Assembly (NCBI GenBank): GCA_016188825.1
Contig: JACPHA010000019.1
Span: forward strand, 1 to 64,000
Origin: Candidatus Pacearchaeota archaeon
GTDB lineage: Archaea; Nanobdellota; Nanobdellia; Pacearchaeales; GW2011-AR1
Length of the DNA: 64,000 nt
Direction: 5' to 3'
The translations under genes were made by a program, and so were the position numbers. The notes under the pieces were generated by a model. That model did no database searches and was not told where the DNA came from. It saw nothing but the letters and a program-made list of their open reading frames with translations. This document shows positions 50,437-59,892 of this stretch, piece after piece (the stretch's first letter is position 1; every line of letters starts with the position of its first letter).

Positions 50437-50955
50437 TTATTCTCTATTCCTTAAAGCTTGCTCATAAGCAGAGTAAGTAGTTACAACCCCCATTGCAAAA
50501 CCTCTTGCAATCATTTTATTGGGAACTTGATGCAGCACATATGTTTTTACATATTCTCCAAATTCTAGATTTACTCTTTTAATTTGTGCTATTTTTGCCA
50601 TAATAATATCACTTACTTCCATTTCTATAAAACTATCTCTGTCTTTACTTGTTGCTTGTATATCTAATTCATTTATATCTGGCGATTGCTGTTTGTCCAT
50701 TTTTAATTGTGTTTCGATCATTCTAAAAGTAAGGTGCGCTCCGCTTAGGTATCCTCCGCGAATTAATTCTCCATCCTCGCCTTCTATTATTTTAAGATCT
50801 TCAATTCCGCTGTTGATATAGTCTCCTAAAAAAGGTTTTTCTTGACCTATTCTTCTCTCTATACTTAATTGAAATTCAACCAATTTTCCTTTGCTATGTA
50901 ATTTTAAAGTTTCCTCTAAAGTAGAATCTATTGCTTCTCTGGATATTTTTATCAT
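50437..50955 (-). CDS. Hypothetical protein
   Basis: A 172-residue, mostly helical soluble protein I do not recognise. The N-terminal part is basic/acidic mixed (STLEETLKLHSKGKLVEFQL); the C-terminal stretch (PNKMIARGFAMGVVTTYSAY) could be an amphipathic helix. It converges with aCPSF1 with a five-base gap. A reverse-strand AT-rich TATA-like element lies upstream at about 50965-50980. Confidence 0.65.
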   Translation of the reverse strand: MIKISREAIDSTLEETLKLHSKGKLVEFQLSIERRIGQEKPFLGDYINSGIEDLKIIEGEDGELIRGGYLSGAHLTFRMIETQLKMDKQQSPDINELDIQATSKDRDSFIEMEVSDIIMAKIAQIKRVNLEFGEYVKTYVLHQVPNKMIARGFAMGVVTTYSAYEQALRNRE

Positions 50956-51008
50956 TTTATCTGTTCAGAATAATTATTTTTAAATGTTTCTAAGCGAGTT
51001 TTCAAAAA

Positions 51009-52022
51009 CTAATATTGCAGATAAATTGTGCCGAGTGAAATGCCTGAGCCTCCGCCGACAATCAGAATTCTGTCTCCTCTTTTCACAATTCCGCTTTTGA
51101 TGCTTTCGTATAATCCTAGCGGAACAGAGACTGAGAGCATGTTGCCATATTCCCTAGTTAAATCTATTAGTTTTTCTGCTGGAATTTTTAGTAAGTCTCT
51201 AAGATTTCTAACAAAACTGGGGCTAACTTGATGAGGTATTACTGCCTTAACATCTGCTATTATCTCCTCTAAACTCTTTCCTAATGGCGCAAATGCTGTA
51301 TTAAAAAAATCCCATATTTTTTCAAAAACAACTCTTGCCATTTTTGTTCCTTGCAAGCTATAAAGAAAACTTTTTCTATTTAATTCTGGATTATATTCGG
51401 TTGCAGGCATTTTGTTGCCGCCGCCGATTATTTCGGAGAAATGAGCTCCTTCACAGTATGTTTCACCATGCGAACAGATTATCTTAGATTTTCTTTCGGG
51501 ATCTCTTGCTATCACAACTGCGGCAGCTCCATCTCCAAACAAAGATGCGCTTTTTAAATCTTCATAGTCAACGCCTCTTGAAGTAATATCTGATGAAACA
51601 ATTAACACCTTTTCATATTTTCCGATTTCTATCGAGCAGGAAAGCTCATCAAGAGCTGTGACAAAACTCATACATGATGAATTAATATCATAACAAAATG
51701 TTTTTTTATCCTGCATTTTAAGTTTCTCTGCAATTAAAGAAGAATTTGGAGGTATCGGCTGTTCACTTACTCCGCTGGCAGATACCATGCAGTCTATTTC
51801 TGAAATATCGGTCTGTGCATCTTTCAGAGCTTCTAAAACTGCCATAGAACCCATTTCACTGGCAGTTTCTCCATTTACATAATACCTATTTTTCACGCCG
51901 GAAATTTGTTTAACTGTACCAATCGGCAATCTTAGTTTAAAGTCCAATTCTTCTGAACTAACTTTTTTATTAGGTAAATATCTTCCAATACCTGCAATTT
52001 TTACGCTCCTTTCTCTAATCAT
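51009..52022 (-). CDS. fabH: 3-oxoacyl-ACP synthase III-like enzyme (KAS III)
   Basis: A 337-residue thiolase-fold condensing enzyme. The catalytic Cys117 is in DINSSCMSF, with His in VIPHQVSPSF and Asn in YGNMLSVSVP, the full Cys-His-Asn triad of KAS III. Other family marks are GIGRYLPNKKVS, ASLFGDGAAAVV and GGGSGISLGTIY. The start at 52022 is chosen because upstream codons lack homology to the family. In bacteria FabH starts fatty-acid synthesis using acyl carrier protein; an ACP gene is at 3147-3413. HMG-CoA synthase is a related alternative but fits less well. Confidence 0.87.
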   Translation of the reverse strand: MIRERSVKIAGIGRYLPNKKVSSEELDFKLRLPIGTVKQISGVKNRYYVNGETASEMGSMAVLEALKDAQTDISEIDCMVSASGVSEQPIPPNSSLIAEKLKMQDKKTFCYDINSSCMSFVTALDELSCSIEIGKYEKVLIVSSDITSRGVDYEDLKSASLFGDGAAAVVIARDPERKSKIICSHGETYCEGAHFSEIIGGGNKMPATEYNPELNRKSFLYSLQGTKMARVVFEKIWDFFNTAFAPLGKSLEEIIADVKAVIPHQVSPSFVRNLRDLLKIPAEKLIDLTREYGNMLSVSVPLGLYESIKSGIVKRGDRILIVGGGSGISLGTIYLQY

Positions 52023-52075
52023 CCTATTAATTTTAAAGGCACAAGAATTAAAAAGCTTTTTGTATAAAAGATAGA

Positions 52076-53047
52076 ATGAAACATTCTTGGAAAATAACTT
52101 CACTTTTGCTTGGTATGTTTTTGCTTACTCAGTTAATTGGGCTTTTTGTTATTGAACAATATAAACCTGAGATTAAACAAGTTGTTGATAACGAGGGAAA
52201 CTCGATAAATATAACTTCTTATAACCTGCCTTATGGAATGGATCCTCCGAAGGATATAAGCCCTGAAGTAAGTGTTATTTCGATAATTTTTGCAGTTGCA
52301 ATTGCTGTTTTTTTGATGTTGTTCTTGATGAAATATAAAGCTGAATTGTTTTTGAGAATTTGGTTTTTCTCTGTTGTGACTTTGGCTTTGGGAATAACAA
52401 TAACTGCAGTGCTTATTAAATTTGGATTGTTTTTAAACAGAATTGATTTTCTATTTTGGAATGTTCCATTATCATGGATAATTTCCCTTATAATGGCTTT
52501 GCCTCTGGCATTTATGAAAATTTTCAAGAGACACTTAATGGTTCATAATCTGACTGAAATGATAATTTATCCTGGGATTGCGACGATTTTTGTTCCTTTG
52601 CTTAGTGTTTGGACTGTTGTGTTTTTATTAATTTTGATTTCGCTTTATGATATGTATGCGGTCTGGCATGCGGGATTTATGCAGAAAATGGCAAAATACC
52701 AGATACAAAAACTTAAAGTTTTCACAGGATTTTTTGTGCCATACCTCGGAAAAAAGGAAAGAAAGTTAATTGATAAAATAAAAAATTCTAAATCTAAGAA
52801 AGATAAGAATAAAAAAATAAAAGTGAGCATTGCGATTCTTGGCGGGGGAGATGTTGTTTTCCCAATAATTCTTGGGGGAGTTGTTTTAAGGCAACTTGGT
52901 ATTGTGCAGGGAATAATAATCGCGTTAGGAGCAACTTTGGCTTTGGCAGGATTGTTTTATATTTCTAAAAAAGGAAAGTTTTATCCTGCTATGCCTTTCA
53001 TCACCGCGGGTTGTTTTTTGGCGTTGGGGATTGCTTATTTGATTTAG
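52076..53047 (+). CDS. Presenilin-like intramembrane aspartyl protease
   Basis: A 323-residue membrane protein with about nine hydrophobic helices. The two catalytic motifs of the presenilin/signal-peptide-peptidase family are present: ISLYDMYAVW (YD, residue about 192) and ILGGGDVVFP (GxGD, about 258), and a C-terminal PAMPFITAG element that corresponds to the family's PAL region. It would cut membrane-spanning segments. It is divergent from the KAS III gene, sharing a 53-base intergenic region. Confidence 0.88.
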   Translation: MKHSWKITSLLLGMFLLTQLIGLFVIEQYKPEIKQVVDNEGNSINITSYNLPYGMDPPKDISPEVSVISIIFAVAIAVFLMLFLMKYKAELFLRIWFFSVVTLALGITITAVLIKFGLFLNRIDFLFWNVPLSWIISLIMALPLAFMKIFKRHLMVHNLTEMIIYPGIATIFVPLLSVWTVVFLLILISLYDMYAVWHAGFMQKMAKYQIQKLKVFTGFFVPYLGKKERKLIDKIKNSKSKKDKNKKIKVSIAILGGGDVVFPIILGGVVLRQLGIVQGIIIALGATLALAGLFYISKKGKFYPAMPFITAGCFLALGIAYLI

Positions 53048-53441
53048 CTTTGCTTTTTTCAGTTTGTTTTACAATTCCGTTGAGATAAGATCTGCTTATA
53101 GGGCTATAAATGGCTGCTGCTTCAATGAATATCAGTTCGGGTCTTTCTTCCTCCAAATAAAGAATTTTTCTTTGTAAAGTGTTTCGCGTGCTATCGCTTG
53201 GAGAAAAATCGTATTGAACAGAAGGCAGTAGAACCAAAAGGCCACTTTCTGTTAATCCCCTATAGATACCCAAGTAATTTGTTCCATCTTTGCTAATTAC
53301 TTTTAGAGGCCGATTTCTATAAAAAGGATGCGGCTCTCTATCGGAATCAACAAGACCTAATCCTAAACGCTCTATTCTTTCAGGTGTTTGTGGAGCTCTT
53401 TCTCTTCTTTTCCTTGACTGGAAACCTATGATTCTTTGCAT
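53001..53441 (-). CDS. Hypothetical protein
   Basis: A 146-residue basic protein I do not recognise. It starts MQRIIGFQSRKRRERAPQTP, holds strand-like stretches (KVISKDGTNYLGIYRGLTE, GLLVLLPSVQYDF) suggestive of an Sm-like or SH3-like small barrel, and ends with a low-complexity Lys/Ser/Pro/Asn tail. The tail overlaps the end of the convergent protease gene by 47 bases, so its C-terminus may be less constrained. Confidence 0.55.
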   Translation of the reverse strand: MQRIIGFQSRKRRERAPQTPERIERLGLGLVDSDREPHPFYRNRPLKVISKDGTNYLGIYRGLTESGLLVLLPSVQYDFSPSDSTRNTLQRKILYLEEERPELIFIEAAAIYSPISRSYLNGIVKQTEKSKAKSNKQSPTPKNNPR

Positions 53442-53543
53442 GATAAAAATATGAAACTTGGACTTTTAAACTTTCCTATTGACATGTCATTTAAAAGTTA
53501 TAACAACCGAAAGATTTAAATAGGGTAGTATTGTTGCTCCTTT

Positions 53544-54326
53544 ATGATGATAAAGCAAGATTTGGTAAAGAGAATAAAAGAATACTTTGATTTGAATATT
53601 TACGAAACCAAGGTTTGGATGGCTTTGCTTTCTAGGGGCATTGCTTCTGCAGGAGAAATTTCTGTGATTTCGGGTGTTCCGAGGTCTAGAACTTATGATG
53701 TTTTGGAATCTTTGGAAAAGAGGGGTTTTGCGATTGTTAAAATAGGCAAACCTGTAAAATACATTGCAGTAAAACCGACAGAAGTTATAGAAAAAATGAA
53801 GGTTGTTGCAATGCACGATGCAAATGAAAAAGTAAAAAGTCTAGTTAATTTAAAAGATACTACTGAATATGAAGAGCTTGAAAAATTACATAAAACAGGA
53901 ATATCGCCGATAAGAGTTCATGAAATAACTGGTTCTTTGAAGGGGAGATCGAACATTCTTGCAAAATTGAGAGAGCTTATACACAGCACAAAGAAAGAAT
54001 TGATAATTTCAACTTCAATAAACGACTTTGAAGACAAGAGCAGAGTTTTGCTCCCGGCAATTGAGCAAGCTGCTAAGAATGGCATTAAACTGAAAATAGC
54101 TATTTCAGGACAGCCCGAAAGAATAAAAAGAATAAGTTCTAGATCCCTAATAAAACCGATAACTACAGATTCAAATTCAAGGCTTTACATATCTGACAGA
54201 AAAGAAGTTTTCTTCATGATAACACCGGAAAATTCTGACGAGGAAGTTGGAATCTGGCTTAATTCTCCTTTTTTTGCAGAATCTTTGGGATTGATGACTG
54301 AGCAAAATTTGAAGAAAGTGATATAA
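53544..54326 (+). CDS. TrmB-family transcriptional regulator
   Basis: A 260-residue archaeal regulator of the TrmB family, which controls sugar uptake or central metabolism genes. The N-terminal winged helix is clear: NIYETKVWMALLSRGIASAG, VISGVPRSRTYDVLESLEKR. The C-terminal TrmB domain follows (STKKELIISTSIN, IGVG-like region EEVGIWLNSPFF). The promoter AAAGATTTAAATAGG is 22-36 bases before the ATG, so it is nearly leaderless. A TGACATGTCA palindrome at 53480-53489, just upstream of the TATA box, may be an operator. Confidence 0.88.
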   Translation: MMIKQDLVKRIKEYFDLNIYETKVWMALLSRGIASAGEISVISGVPRSRTYDVLESLEKRGFAIVKIGKPVKYIAVKPTEVIEKMKVVAMHDANEKVKSLVNLKDTTEYEELEKLHKTGISPIRVHEITGSLKGRSNILAKLRELIHSTKKELIISTSINDFEDKSRVLLPAIEQAAKNGIKLKIAISGQPERIKRISSRSLIKPITTDSNSRLYISDRKEVFFMITPENSDEEVGIWLNSPFFAESLGLMTEQNLKKVI

Positions 54327-54493
54327 ATAAAGAAGGAAAGGGAAGAAGATGACAATATCAAATGTTAATAATAATTGATTAGAAAGTAAAGGGGCAATTA
54401 TTCTTACTCAAGCAGCGAACGATAACTTGATTATAAGAAAAAACAAAGGTTTTTATATTTAGTCTTTAGAGAATGTAATTATATTATTTCAAT

Positions 54494-56014
54494 ATGGGAG
54501 ATAAATACATCAAAAAGGAAAATGGAAAAGAAATAGTTTATGAGCAGGAGTTTTTGTCAGACAGAAAAATAGGTGAAGTTAGAGAGACTCTTTCTGGAGA
54601 CAAAAATGTAGTGGATGATTGGGGTAGTACTGTTGGAAAAGTTGAAAGAGAAAATTTTTATGGGGAAAGTAGAGCTGAAATAGAAGGGGAAAGCGGAACA
54701 ATAAGTACTAATAATCCAACTGAATATTATAAGGGGCTGTCTGGGAAACCAGTTTTTAAAGCTGATAAAAAAAGAGAATGTGAAAGCTCTTATTCTTCTA
54801 GTGGTTCTTCTTCTGAAAGTTCTGGTGGATCAGCTGGAGGAGGGTTGGTTGTTCTTCTTCTAGCTTTAGTTGGAATAGGGACATGTATTGAGAATATTTC
54901 TAATAAGCCTAAAATTGAGTATGGGAAAGCCCCCATAACTAGACAGATTCAAGAAAATGATTACCAAAGATACATCGGAAACATCTCTTTTAATTCAGAT
55001 TCTCCAAATATCAGAAAAACGATTATTTCATTTGATAATTATGATATTAATAATACAGGAGGAGGTTGGGTAGGTCATTCAGGATTAGAATTAAATTATA
55101 ATATCCCAACAATCACTGGAGAATTTGAGTTAGTTATAAAAATACCAGATAATCTTAGAATGGGAACCGAAGAAAGAGAAGAACATGGAAAAATAGAAAA
55201 ATATTGGGCTGGAAAACCTTTAGAAAAAATTATTAGCAAGGGGGACGATACACTATCGTCTGTGGAATTGGCAAAGTTTTATGATGATATTCAATCTGAA
55301 TTAAGTTCTTATCTTAATGAGAAAGGATACCTTGATCAGAATAGGGGAATTTTGTTATCACATAAAAAAGAGCTTTTAGTGGAAAATGATCAATTAGGCA
55401 GGGAATTAAGTGAGAGATATCTTAGAAAACACTCTCTTAACACAACAGGCAAGGATCATAGCTATATTTCTGTAAGAGAAGAAAGCTCTTCGAGGACAGA
55501 GAGAAAGAACATATCTTATGTAAATTTAGATCCAAATAGAAGAGTATTTAGGACAACTCCTTCTATGGATCTATTTGCAAACGGAACTGTTCAAATAGCT
55601 AGTGAAAATACACGTAAAGCTTTTTCTAATGCAATGAAAAAAGGATTTGGGGAACATTCGCTTCAATACGAAGGAGGGATTAATACAGATTTATCTTATC
55701 AGGCCCGAACCAGAGAAGAAGGACTTTTTGCTATAGTATCTACTATCCCTTATGGTATGGAAAGAGAATTCTTTAAAAAAGCGGATAGCAACCATGATAG
55801 AAATATTTCAATATCAGAAAGAGAATCTTTTGAGAAAAAGGTTAAGAGAAATCTTGAGAAGCGGTTAGTTAAAGAAGGATTTTTCGAAGAATCAACAAGT
55901 CAAATAGATTTTGATCTGGATAGGGATTTCGTAAAAATAGATTTTTTTATGCAAGATTATAGAAAAATTGAAGAACTAACTAATAAAGCTATTCTCGAAT
56001 ATCTATCAGAATAA
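54494..56014 (+). CDS. Hypothetical membrane-anchored protein with EF-hand
   Basis: A 506-residue protein not recognised. An N-terminal charged, Gly-rich section (about 1-95) is followed by a Ser/Gly stretch (about 97-118), a hydrophobic helix (GLVVLLLALVGIGTCI, about 119-134) and an external alpha/beta region. Near the C-terminus there is an EF-hand calcium loop, DSNHDRNISISE, starting at Asp431. The promoter AAAGGTTTTTATATTTAG is at about 54444-54461. A membrane-bound calcium-binding role is inference. Confidence 0.65.
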   Translation: MGDKYIKKENGKEIVYEQEFLSDRKIGEVRETLSGDKNVVDDWGSTVGKVERENFYGESRAEIEGESGTISTNNPTEYYKGLSGKPVFKADKKRECESSYSSSGSSSESSGGSAGGGLVVLLLALVGIGTCIENISNKPKIEYGKAPITRQIQENDYQRYIGNISFNSDSPNIRKTIISFDNYDINNTGGGWVGHSGLELNYNIPTITGEFELVIKIPDNLRMGTEEREEHGKIEKYWAGKPLEKIISKGDDTLSSVELAKFYDDIQSELSSYLNEKGYLDQNRGILLSHKKELLVENDQLGRELSERYLRKHSLNTTGKDHSYISVREESSSRTERKNISYVNLDPNRRVFRTTPSMDLFANGTVQIASENTRKAFSNAMKKGFGEHSLQYEGGINTDLSYQARTREEGLFAIVSTIPYGMEREFFKKADSNHDRNISISERESFEKKVKRNLEKRLVKEGFFEESTSQIDFDLDRDFVKIDFFMQDYRKIEELTNKAILEYLSE

Positions 56015-56033
56015 AGTATTTTATATATCTTTC

Positions 56034-56068
56034 GGTACCTAATTAACTACTTTAAAGTTGGTACCTAA
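56034..56068 (+). promoter_or_regulatory. Direct repeat before the AbrB-like gene
   Basis: GGTACCTAA occurs at 56034-56042 and 56060-56068, each with a GGTACC palindrome, 26 bases apart. A TATA-like AAAAGTTTAAATATAAG follows directly. The arrangement fits an operator at the promoter of the small gene at 56102, perhaps bound by its own product. Confidence 0.5.
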
Positions 56069-56101
56069 AAGTTTAAATATAAGTCAATTCTACTTTAGAT
56101 T

Positions 56102-56263
56102 ATGAAACTGCAAAAACAACTTTCTAGGAAAGTAGGGGATGTAGAATATGCTAAGTGGGTTTTGGTTGTACCTCCAAATATAGTTAAAGAATTGAAATGG
56201 AAAGAGGGGCAAGAATTAGAAGCAGAGATTAAAGAAAATAAACTAATTGTCAAGAAAAGTTAA
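56102..56263 (+). CDS. Small AbrB-like swapped-hairpin protein
   Basis: A 53-residue protein, LSRKVGDVEYAKWVLVVPPN and IVKELKWKEGQELEAEIKEN, matching archaeal SpoVT/AbrB-like swapped-hairpin DNA-binding proteins in both size and pattern. It could be a regulator or an orphan antitoxin; no toxin gene is adjacent. The direct repeats just upstream may be its binding sites. Confidence 0.78.
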   Translation: MKLQKQLSRKVGDVEYAKWVLVVPPNIVKELKWKEGQELEAEIKENKLIVKKS

Positions 56264-56315
56264 TTTTTTTGTTTAAAATTCCAGACGTTAACTTAACAGC
56301 CCATTATTTTTCCAA

Positions 56316-57584
56316 TCAAACAACCTCCAAGCTTGTTATTGACATTTCCTCTAATTTTTTCTTTTGATTTCTGGAAAATTTATTTATGAATTGCTTTGCT
56401 GTGAAGTTAATTTTTATTCGAGAGTGCAAAAAGCCGTTTTTTTCAAAAACTTCAGGATTTTTCTCCTTGAAATTTTTTACCGCTAAGGCATTTGTTATTG
56501 GGGGACCTATTCTGATTACTTCTTGTTTTGGCTTCAGAACAAAGTAAAAATCAGATTTTTTTCCGAAATTATAAACAAACTCAGATGCAAGAATTTCAAA
56601 GTATTTTGAAAGTTCTCTTGCTAAAAAAGAAGAAAATTTTTTCATTTTTGTTCCTGCGATGTCGCCTTCCTGGCGGTTTGTTTTCAATATTAAATGCAAG
56701 AATTCAGAGTTATTTTTTATTGCAATGCCTTTGAAAGAATTTTCATCGAATTTTTTTATTTGAAATAATTTTTCAGAGGGGTTTTTTAATAGTGCTCTCG
56801 CAGACTCTTGGAATTTTTTAAAGGTTTCAGAGTTTAGCGCGGCAAGAACATTGCGCTCTTTCCAGGTCGGATCAATCAAAATTAACGGACTATGCAGCTT
56901 GCTTTCGTTCAATTCAAGAAAGACTTCATTTTTTTTGTAATGTTTTGCAGGATCTATGACTATTTGCTTTTCAATTTTAATAAGTTCTTTCAACATTTTT
57001 TCAAAGCTTTTAAAATAAATTATTAGACATTCTAAAGAGTAACCTGAAAAACCGTTTATGTAAGATTCTGCTCCATAAACTCCTGTTGCTTTGCAGAATT
57101 GTTTTGCTAAAAGAAATTCTTTTTTAAAATTTCCTTGAAGATGTTTTTTTACATAATTGACGTGAAAATAGCTTAAATCGGTCACATTTCTTGCTTCTCT
57201 TGGTTTTTTTATGCGGACAACCGGAATTACCTCAAAAATTGCTTTTTTATTTATGCTAATCCTGAAATAATCCCTGCTTCCGTGAACTTTTTCAATTTTT
57301 AATTTATTTTTCTTTGCGAAATTTTGCATTATTTCTGATAGAATGTTTGTTAAATCTACATATTTCCAATCGAATCTTACAAAAAGGTCTATGTCATAGT
57401 TATCTGATTTCAACAATGTTCCCTTGGCAAAGCTTCCGCCAATGAAAACATCTGCGTCTATCTTTTTTTTTGATATTTCTTTTTCTAACAGGTAAATAAA
57501 ATTGTTAGTTTCTTTTTTTAGGTAGTCTGTTTCTCTTTGGTCTGGCGAAAAATCAAGACGCTCTAAAACTTTTTTTAGCTCCAT
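56316..57584 (-). CDS. cca: CCA-adding enzyme, archaeal class I
   Basis: Adds CCA to tRNA 3' ends, needed here because the tRNA genes in this window lack an encoded CCA. The 422-residue protein has the class I nucleotidyltransferase signature GGSFAKGTLLKSDNYDIDLF (about 47-66; catalytic DID), an archaeal central domain (FKKEFLLAKQFCKATGVYGAE), and the C-terminal tail domain. Length is typical (about 430-450). Confidence 0.94.
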   Translation of the reverse strand: MELKKVLERLDFSPDQRETDYLKKETNNFIYLLEKEISKKKIDADVFIGGSFAKGTLLKSDNYDIDLFVRFDWKYVDLTNILSEIMQNFAKKNKLKIEKVHGSRDYFRISINKKAIFEVIPVVRIKKPREARNVTDLSYFHVNYVKKHLQGNFKKEFLLAKQFCKATGVYGAESYINGFSGYSLECLIIYFKSFEKMLKELIKIEKQIVIDPAKHYKKNEVFLELNESKLHSPLILIDPTWKERNVLAALNSETFKKFQESARALLKNPSEKLFQIKKFDENSFKGIAIKNNSEFLHLILKTNRQEGDIAGTKMKKFSSFLARELSKYFEILASEFVYNFGKKSDFYFVLKPKQEVIRIGPPITNALAVKNFKEKNPEVFEKNGFLHSRIKINFTAKQFINKFSRNQKKKLEEMSITSLEVV

Positions 57585-57740
57585 TTATTTTCCAAGGCAA
57601 GAAAGCTTTTAAATTGATTGATTTTTATTTTAAAATATTTTAATAATACTGCGTTATACGATCTAATAGAATTAATCTAACACAACTTTTTTATTGTTGA
57701 CAAATTTATTATTTTAGGATTCCTAATTATTATCTCATCG

Positions 57741-57775
57741 GTCAATCAGCGCATTCACCAACTCATTAGGGTGCA
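57741..57775. repeat. Weak fragment of the dispersed repeat
   Basis: The reverse strand reads GAGTTGGTGAATGCGCTGATT, similar to GAGTTGGTGCGGATTTCCAC at 58563-58597 and to the 3' hairpin of the copies at 16.4 and 32.3 kb. Match is partial, so the call is weak. Confidence 0.3.
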
Positions 57776-57830
57776 GTATTTATGAATTTAGTCTAGTTAT
57801 GGGACTATTAATATCAATCAACAAAAAACC

Positions 57831-58220
57831 TTAATCCTCTTTTAAAGATGGTTTCATAATAGAGGAAAGGTCAATTATATACTTTCCGTCTTCTAATTTG
57901 TAAACTCTTGGCTTATTTGCGGCAAATAAATTTGATAGGTCTACAACATATTTGCCTGGCTTGAGAACTTTTATGCTTTCAAAGTCGAGGAAAACTGGGG
58001 CTTCTTCGTCTTCAAAACCAGTTATTTCCCGAACATCACGCTCAATTTGATTCTTTTCAACAGGGCTGAGTTCTATTTCTCCCATGCTTTTTCTCATTTT
58101 TTCAAGCTGCTCTTTTTTTATGTAAAAGAAAAATTTTCCCTTGCATTCATCACAACCAGTAAGAACTTGCATAGAGCCATCTTCATATAGTTTAGAACAA
58201 TGAACACATTTGTAAGGCAT
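57831..58220 (-). CDS. Zn-ribbon protein (COG3364/DUF2072-like)
   Basis: A 129-residue archaeal protein with an N-terminal zinc ribbon: YKCVHCSKLYEDG and TGCDECKGKFFFY, two CxxC pairs within 30 residues. The rest is acidic, with two repeated segments (LKPGKYVVDLSNLF and LEDGKYIIDLSSIM). In many archaea this gene neighbours a DUF2073 gene and a GTPase, as here (58840-59887), suggesting a shared, still unknown, possibly ribosome-linked role. Confidence 0.8.
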   Translation of the reverse strand: MPYKCVHCSKLYEDGSMQVLTGCDECKGKFFFYIKKEQLEKMRKSMGEIELSPVEKNQIERDVREITGFEDEEAPVFLDFESIKVLKPGKYVVDLSNLFAANKPRVYKLEDGKYIIDLSSIMKPSLKED

Positions 58221-58839
58221 TTAACAACAAAGCAGAGAGGATTAATAAAGATTTAGATTTTTATAAATTACAGAGAACCGAATAAAAAATTTCACACAAT
58301 CAACTCAGTTCTCTGTCTGGATAACCGATAAGAACACATAATCACAGACTTAAATAATTCCTCATTTGTATCTAATTAGATAATACCAACTCTGATTTAT
58401 TATTATAAAAATATCTAATTTAACGACGATAATTGAATTTATTTTTTGATTATGTTTAACAAACATTTTTAATATTATTGACATTATGGTAAAAAACTAA
58501 TATCTTACACATAGCATAATCAAGTCATTTACCTATATAAGTAATGTTTGGTAATACTGCTAGTTGATTAGTGGAAATCCGCACCAACTCTTTAACAGAT
58601 TATTGATAATAACCCTTATAACTTATAATAAACTGGATTTTTAGAATTAATTAATGTTTGGTAATTATATGCAATTAAAATTATCTTTAATGAGTATTAT
58701 GCATTATTTTTGTTTTAATGGTTTTGATGTTGCGTAAATGCCTCGCTCGCCTACTGTTAATATTATTCATTTGTATGTCCCATAAAATTATCATTAAAAA
58801 AATAAGCGATTATCTGGTCAGTGAAATTATGATTGTTTT
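58221..58839. other. Long AT-rich intergenic region
   Basis: This 619-base gap is the longest in the window. It has no credible gene. A repeat fragment is at 58563-58597, and TAATGTTTGGTAAT occurs twice (near 58542 and 58651). The rest is AT-rich, with no RNA-like GC island. Confidence 0.55.
58563..58597 (-). repeat. Dispersed repeat fragment, copy C (reverse strand)
   Basis: The reverse complement, AAAGAGTTGGTGCGGATTTC followed by CACTAATCAAC, matches the 3' end of copy B (GAGGCAGTTTAGTGCGGATT and CTACTAATCAC). The flanks GTTGGTG and CACTAATC can pair, keeping the hairpin around CGGATTT seen in copies A and B. Confidence 0.5.
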
Positions 58840-59247
58840 CTAACTTAGTAACAACTCAATCTTTCTTGGATCTTTTTTTATTTCCTTGACTATTGTTGCC
58901 GGGCCAATTACTGTAAGGCTTGAGCTATCGCCGACAAGGCGTCTTGCAAGCCCATATTTCATTTTTGTGATAATTCCTCTTTCTTTTAAGTTTGGCTCGA
59001 CAACTGCAAGCTCAATTCCTTTAAAGCCCTTTATATGATCGACAAGCGCCATTGTGTCCTCAATCAACCGGGCTTCTTCTTCTGCACGAAGGCGGCCATG
59101 CAAGATAACAATTTTATTTTCAAGAATTAATTTAAGAATTTTTTTCACTCTTTCGGCTATTGTTAACTTTTCAACTTCTGAAAAAGGCAAAACCTGTATG
59201 CCTAAGCCGCGTATTTTCTTCCCTCTTTTTTGAAATGTTCTTCTCAT
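58840..59247 (-). CDS. DUF2073 protein
   Basis: A 135-residue basic protein of the archaeal DUF2073 family. It starts MRRTFQKRGKKIRGLGIQVL and contains LTIAERVKKILKLILENKIV, LHGRLRAEEEARLIEDTMAL and LTVIGPATIVKEIKKDPRKI. The ATG at 59247 is one base after the upstream GTPase's stop, which supports this start over the longer frame. DUF2073 genes typically accompany an Era-like GTPase; function unknown. Confidence 0.85.
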   Translation of the reverse strand: MRRTFQKRGKKIRGLGIQVLPFSEVEKLTIAERVKKILKLILENKIVILHGRLRAEEEARLIEDTMALVDHIKGFKGIELAVVEPNLKERGIITKMKYGLARRLVGDSSSLTVIGPATIVKEIKKDPRKIELLLS

Positions 59248-59248
59248 C

Positions 59249-59887
59249 TTAAATTTTTTTTGATAGTTTGAATAGAGATTCATAAAATTCTTCCATGTTT
59301 ATTCCTTCTTTTGCCGAAATGCCAACTACCTCATATTCTGGAAATGCGGATTCTATTTTTTTTATTTCTGCTTTTCGTAAATCAATCTTGTTGGCTGCTA
59401 TTAAAACTGGTTTTTTTCTTGCTACTAAGTTTCCTATGATTGTGATATTGACTTGAGAATAGGGGTTTTGTGTGGCGTCCAGAACAATAATTACTGCATC
59501 AACGTCGTCAAGCCATTGGATTGCTTCAATAATTCCTTGGGTGGCTTCCTTTGCTCTTTTTTTTGCAACACTTTTTTTCAGCCCAAATTTCAAGAACTCC
59601 TCGTAGTCAATTTTTGTGGCAATGCCTGGAGTGTCAATAATTTTAAACATTAATTCTTTGCCTTTATATTCTATGTTTACTTTTTCTTTTACTTGCACAT
59701 TTCTTGTTTCATGGGGAACATTGCTTACTGAGCCAATTTCTTCGCCTGTCCAGTCTTTGCATATTCTATTAGCCAGGCTGGTTTTTCCTGAATTCGGCGG
59801 ACCATAAAATCCTATTTTTAAACTTTCTCTTCTCTTGAAAAGAGCTCGAAAAATTCTCAACGAGAAATTTTTTAGTATTTTCAGCAT
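59249..59887 (-). CDS. Era-like GTPase
   Basis: A 212-residue small GTPase. G1 FYGPPNSGKTSLANR is at about 28-42, G3 IIDTPGIATK near residue 88, G4 AANKIDLRK near residue 166 and G5 GISAKEG near residue 190. There is no KH domain, unlike bacterial Era. With DUF2073 directly downstream it forms the conserved archaeal GTPase/DUF2073/Zn-ribbon group. A role in ribosome assembly is suggested by family analogy only. Confidence 0.88.
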   Translation of the reverse strand: MLKILKNFSLRIFRALFKRRESLKIGFYGPPNSGKTSLANRICKDWTGEEIGSVSNVPHETRNVQVKEKVNIEYKGKELMFKIIDTPGIATKIDYEEFLKFGLKKSVAKKRAKEATQGIIEAIQWLDDVDAVIIVLDATQNPYSQVNITIIGNLVARKKPVLIAANKIDLRKAEIKKIESAFPEYEVVGISAKEGINMEEFYESLFKLSKKI

Positions 59888-59892
59888 TTTAT

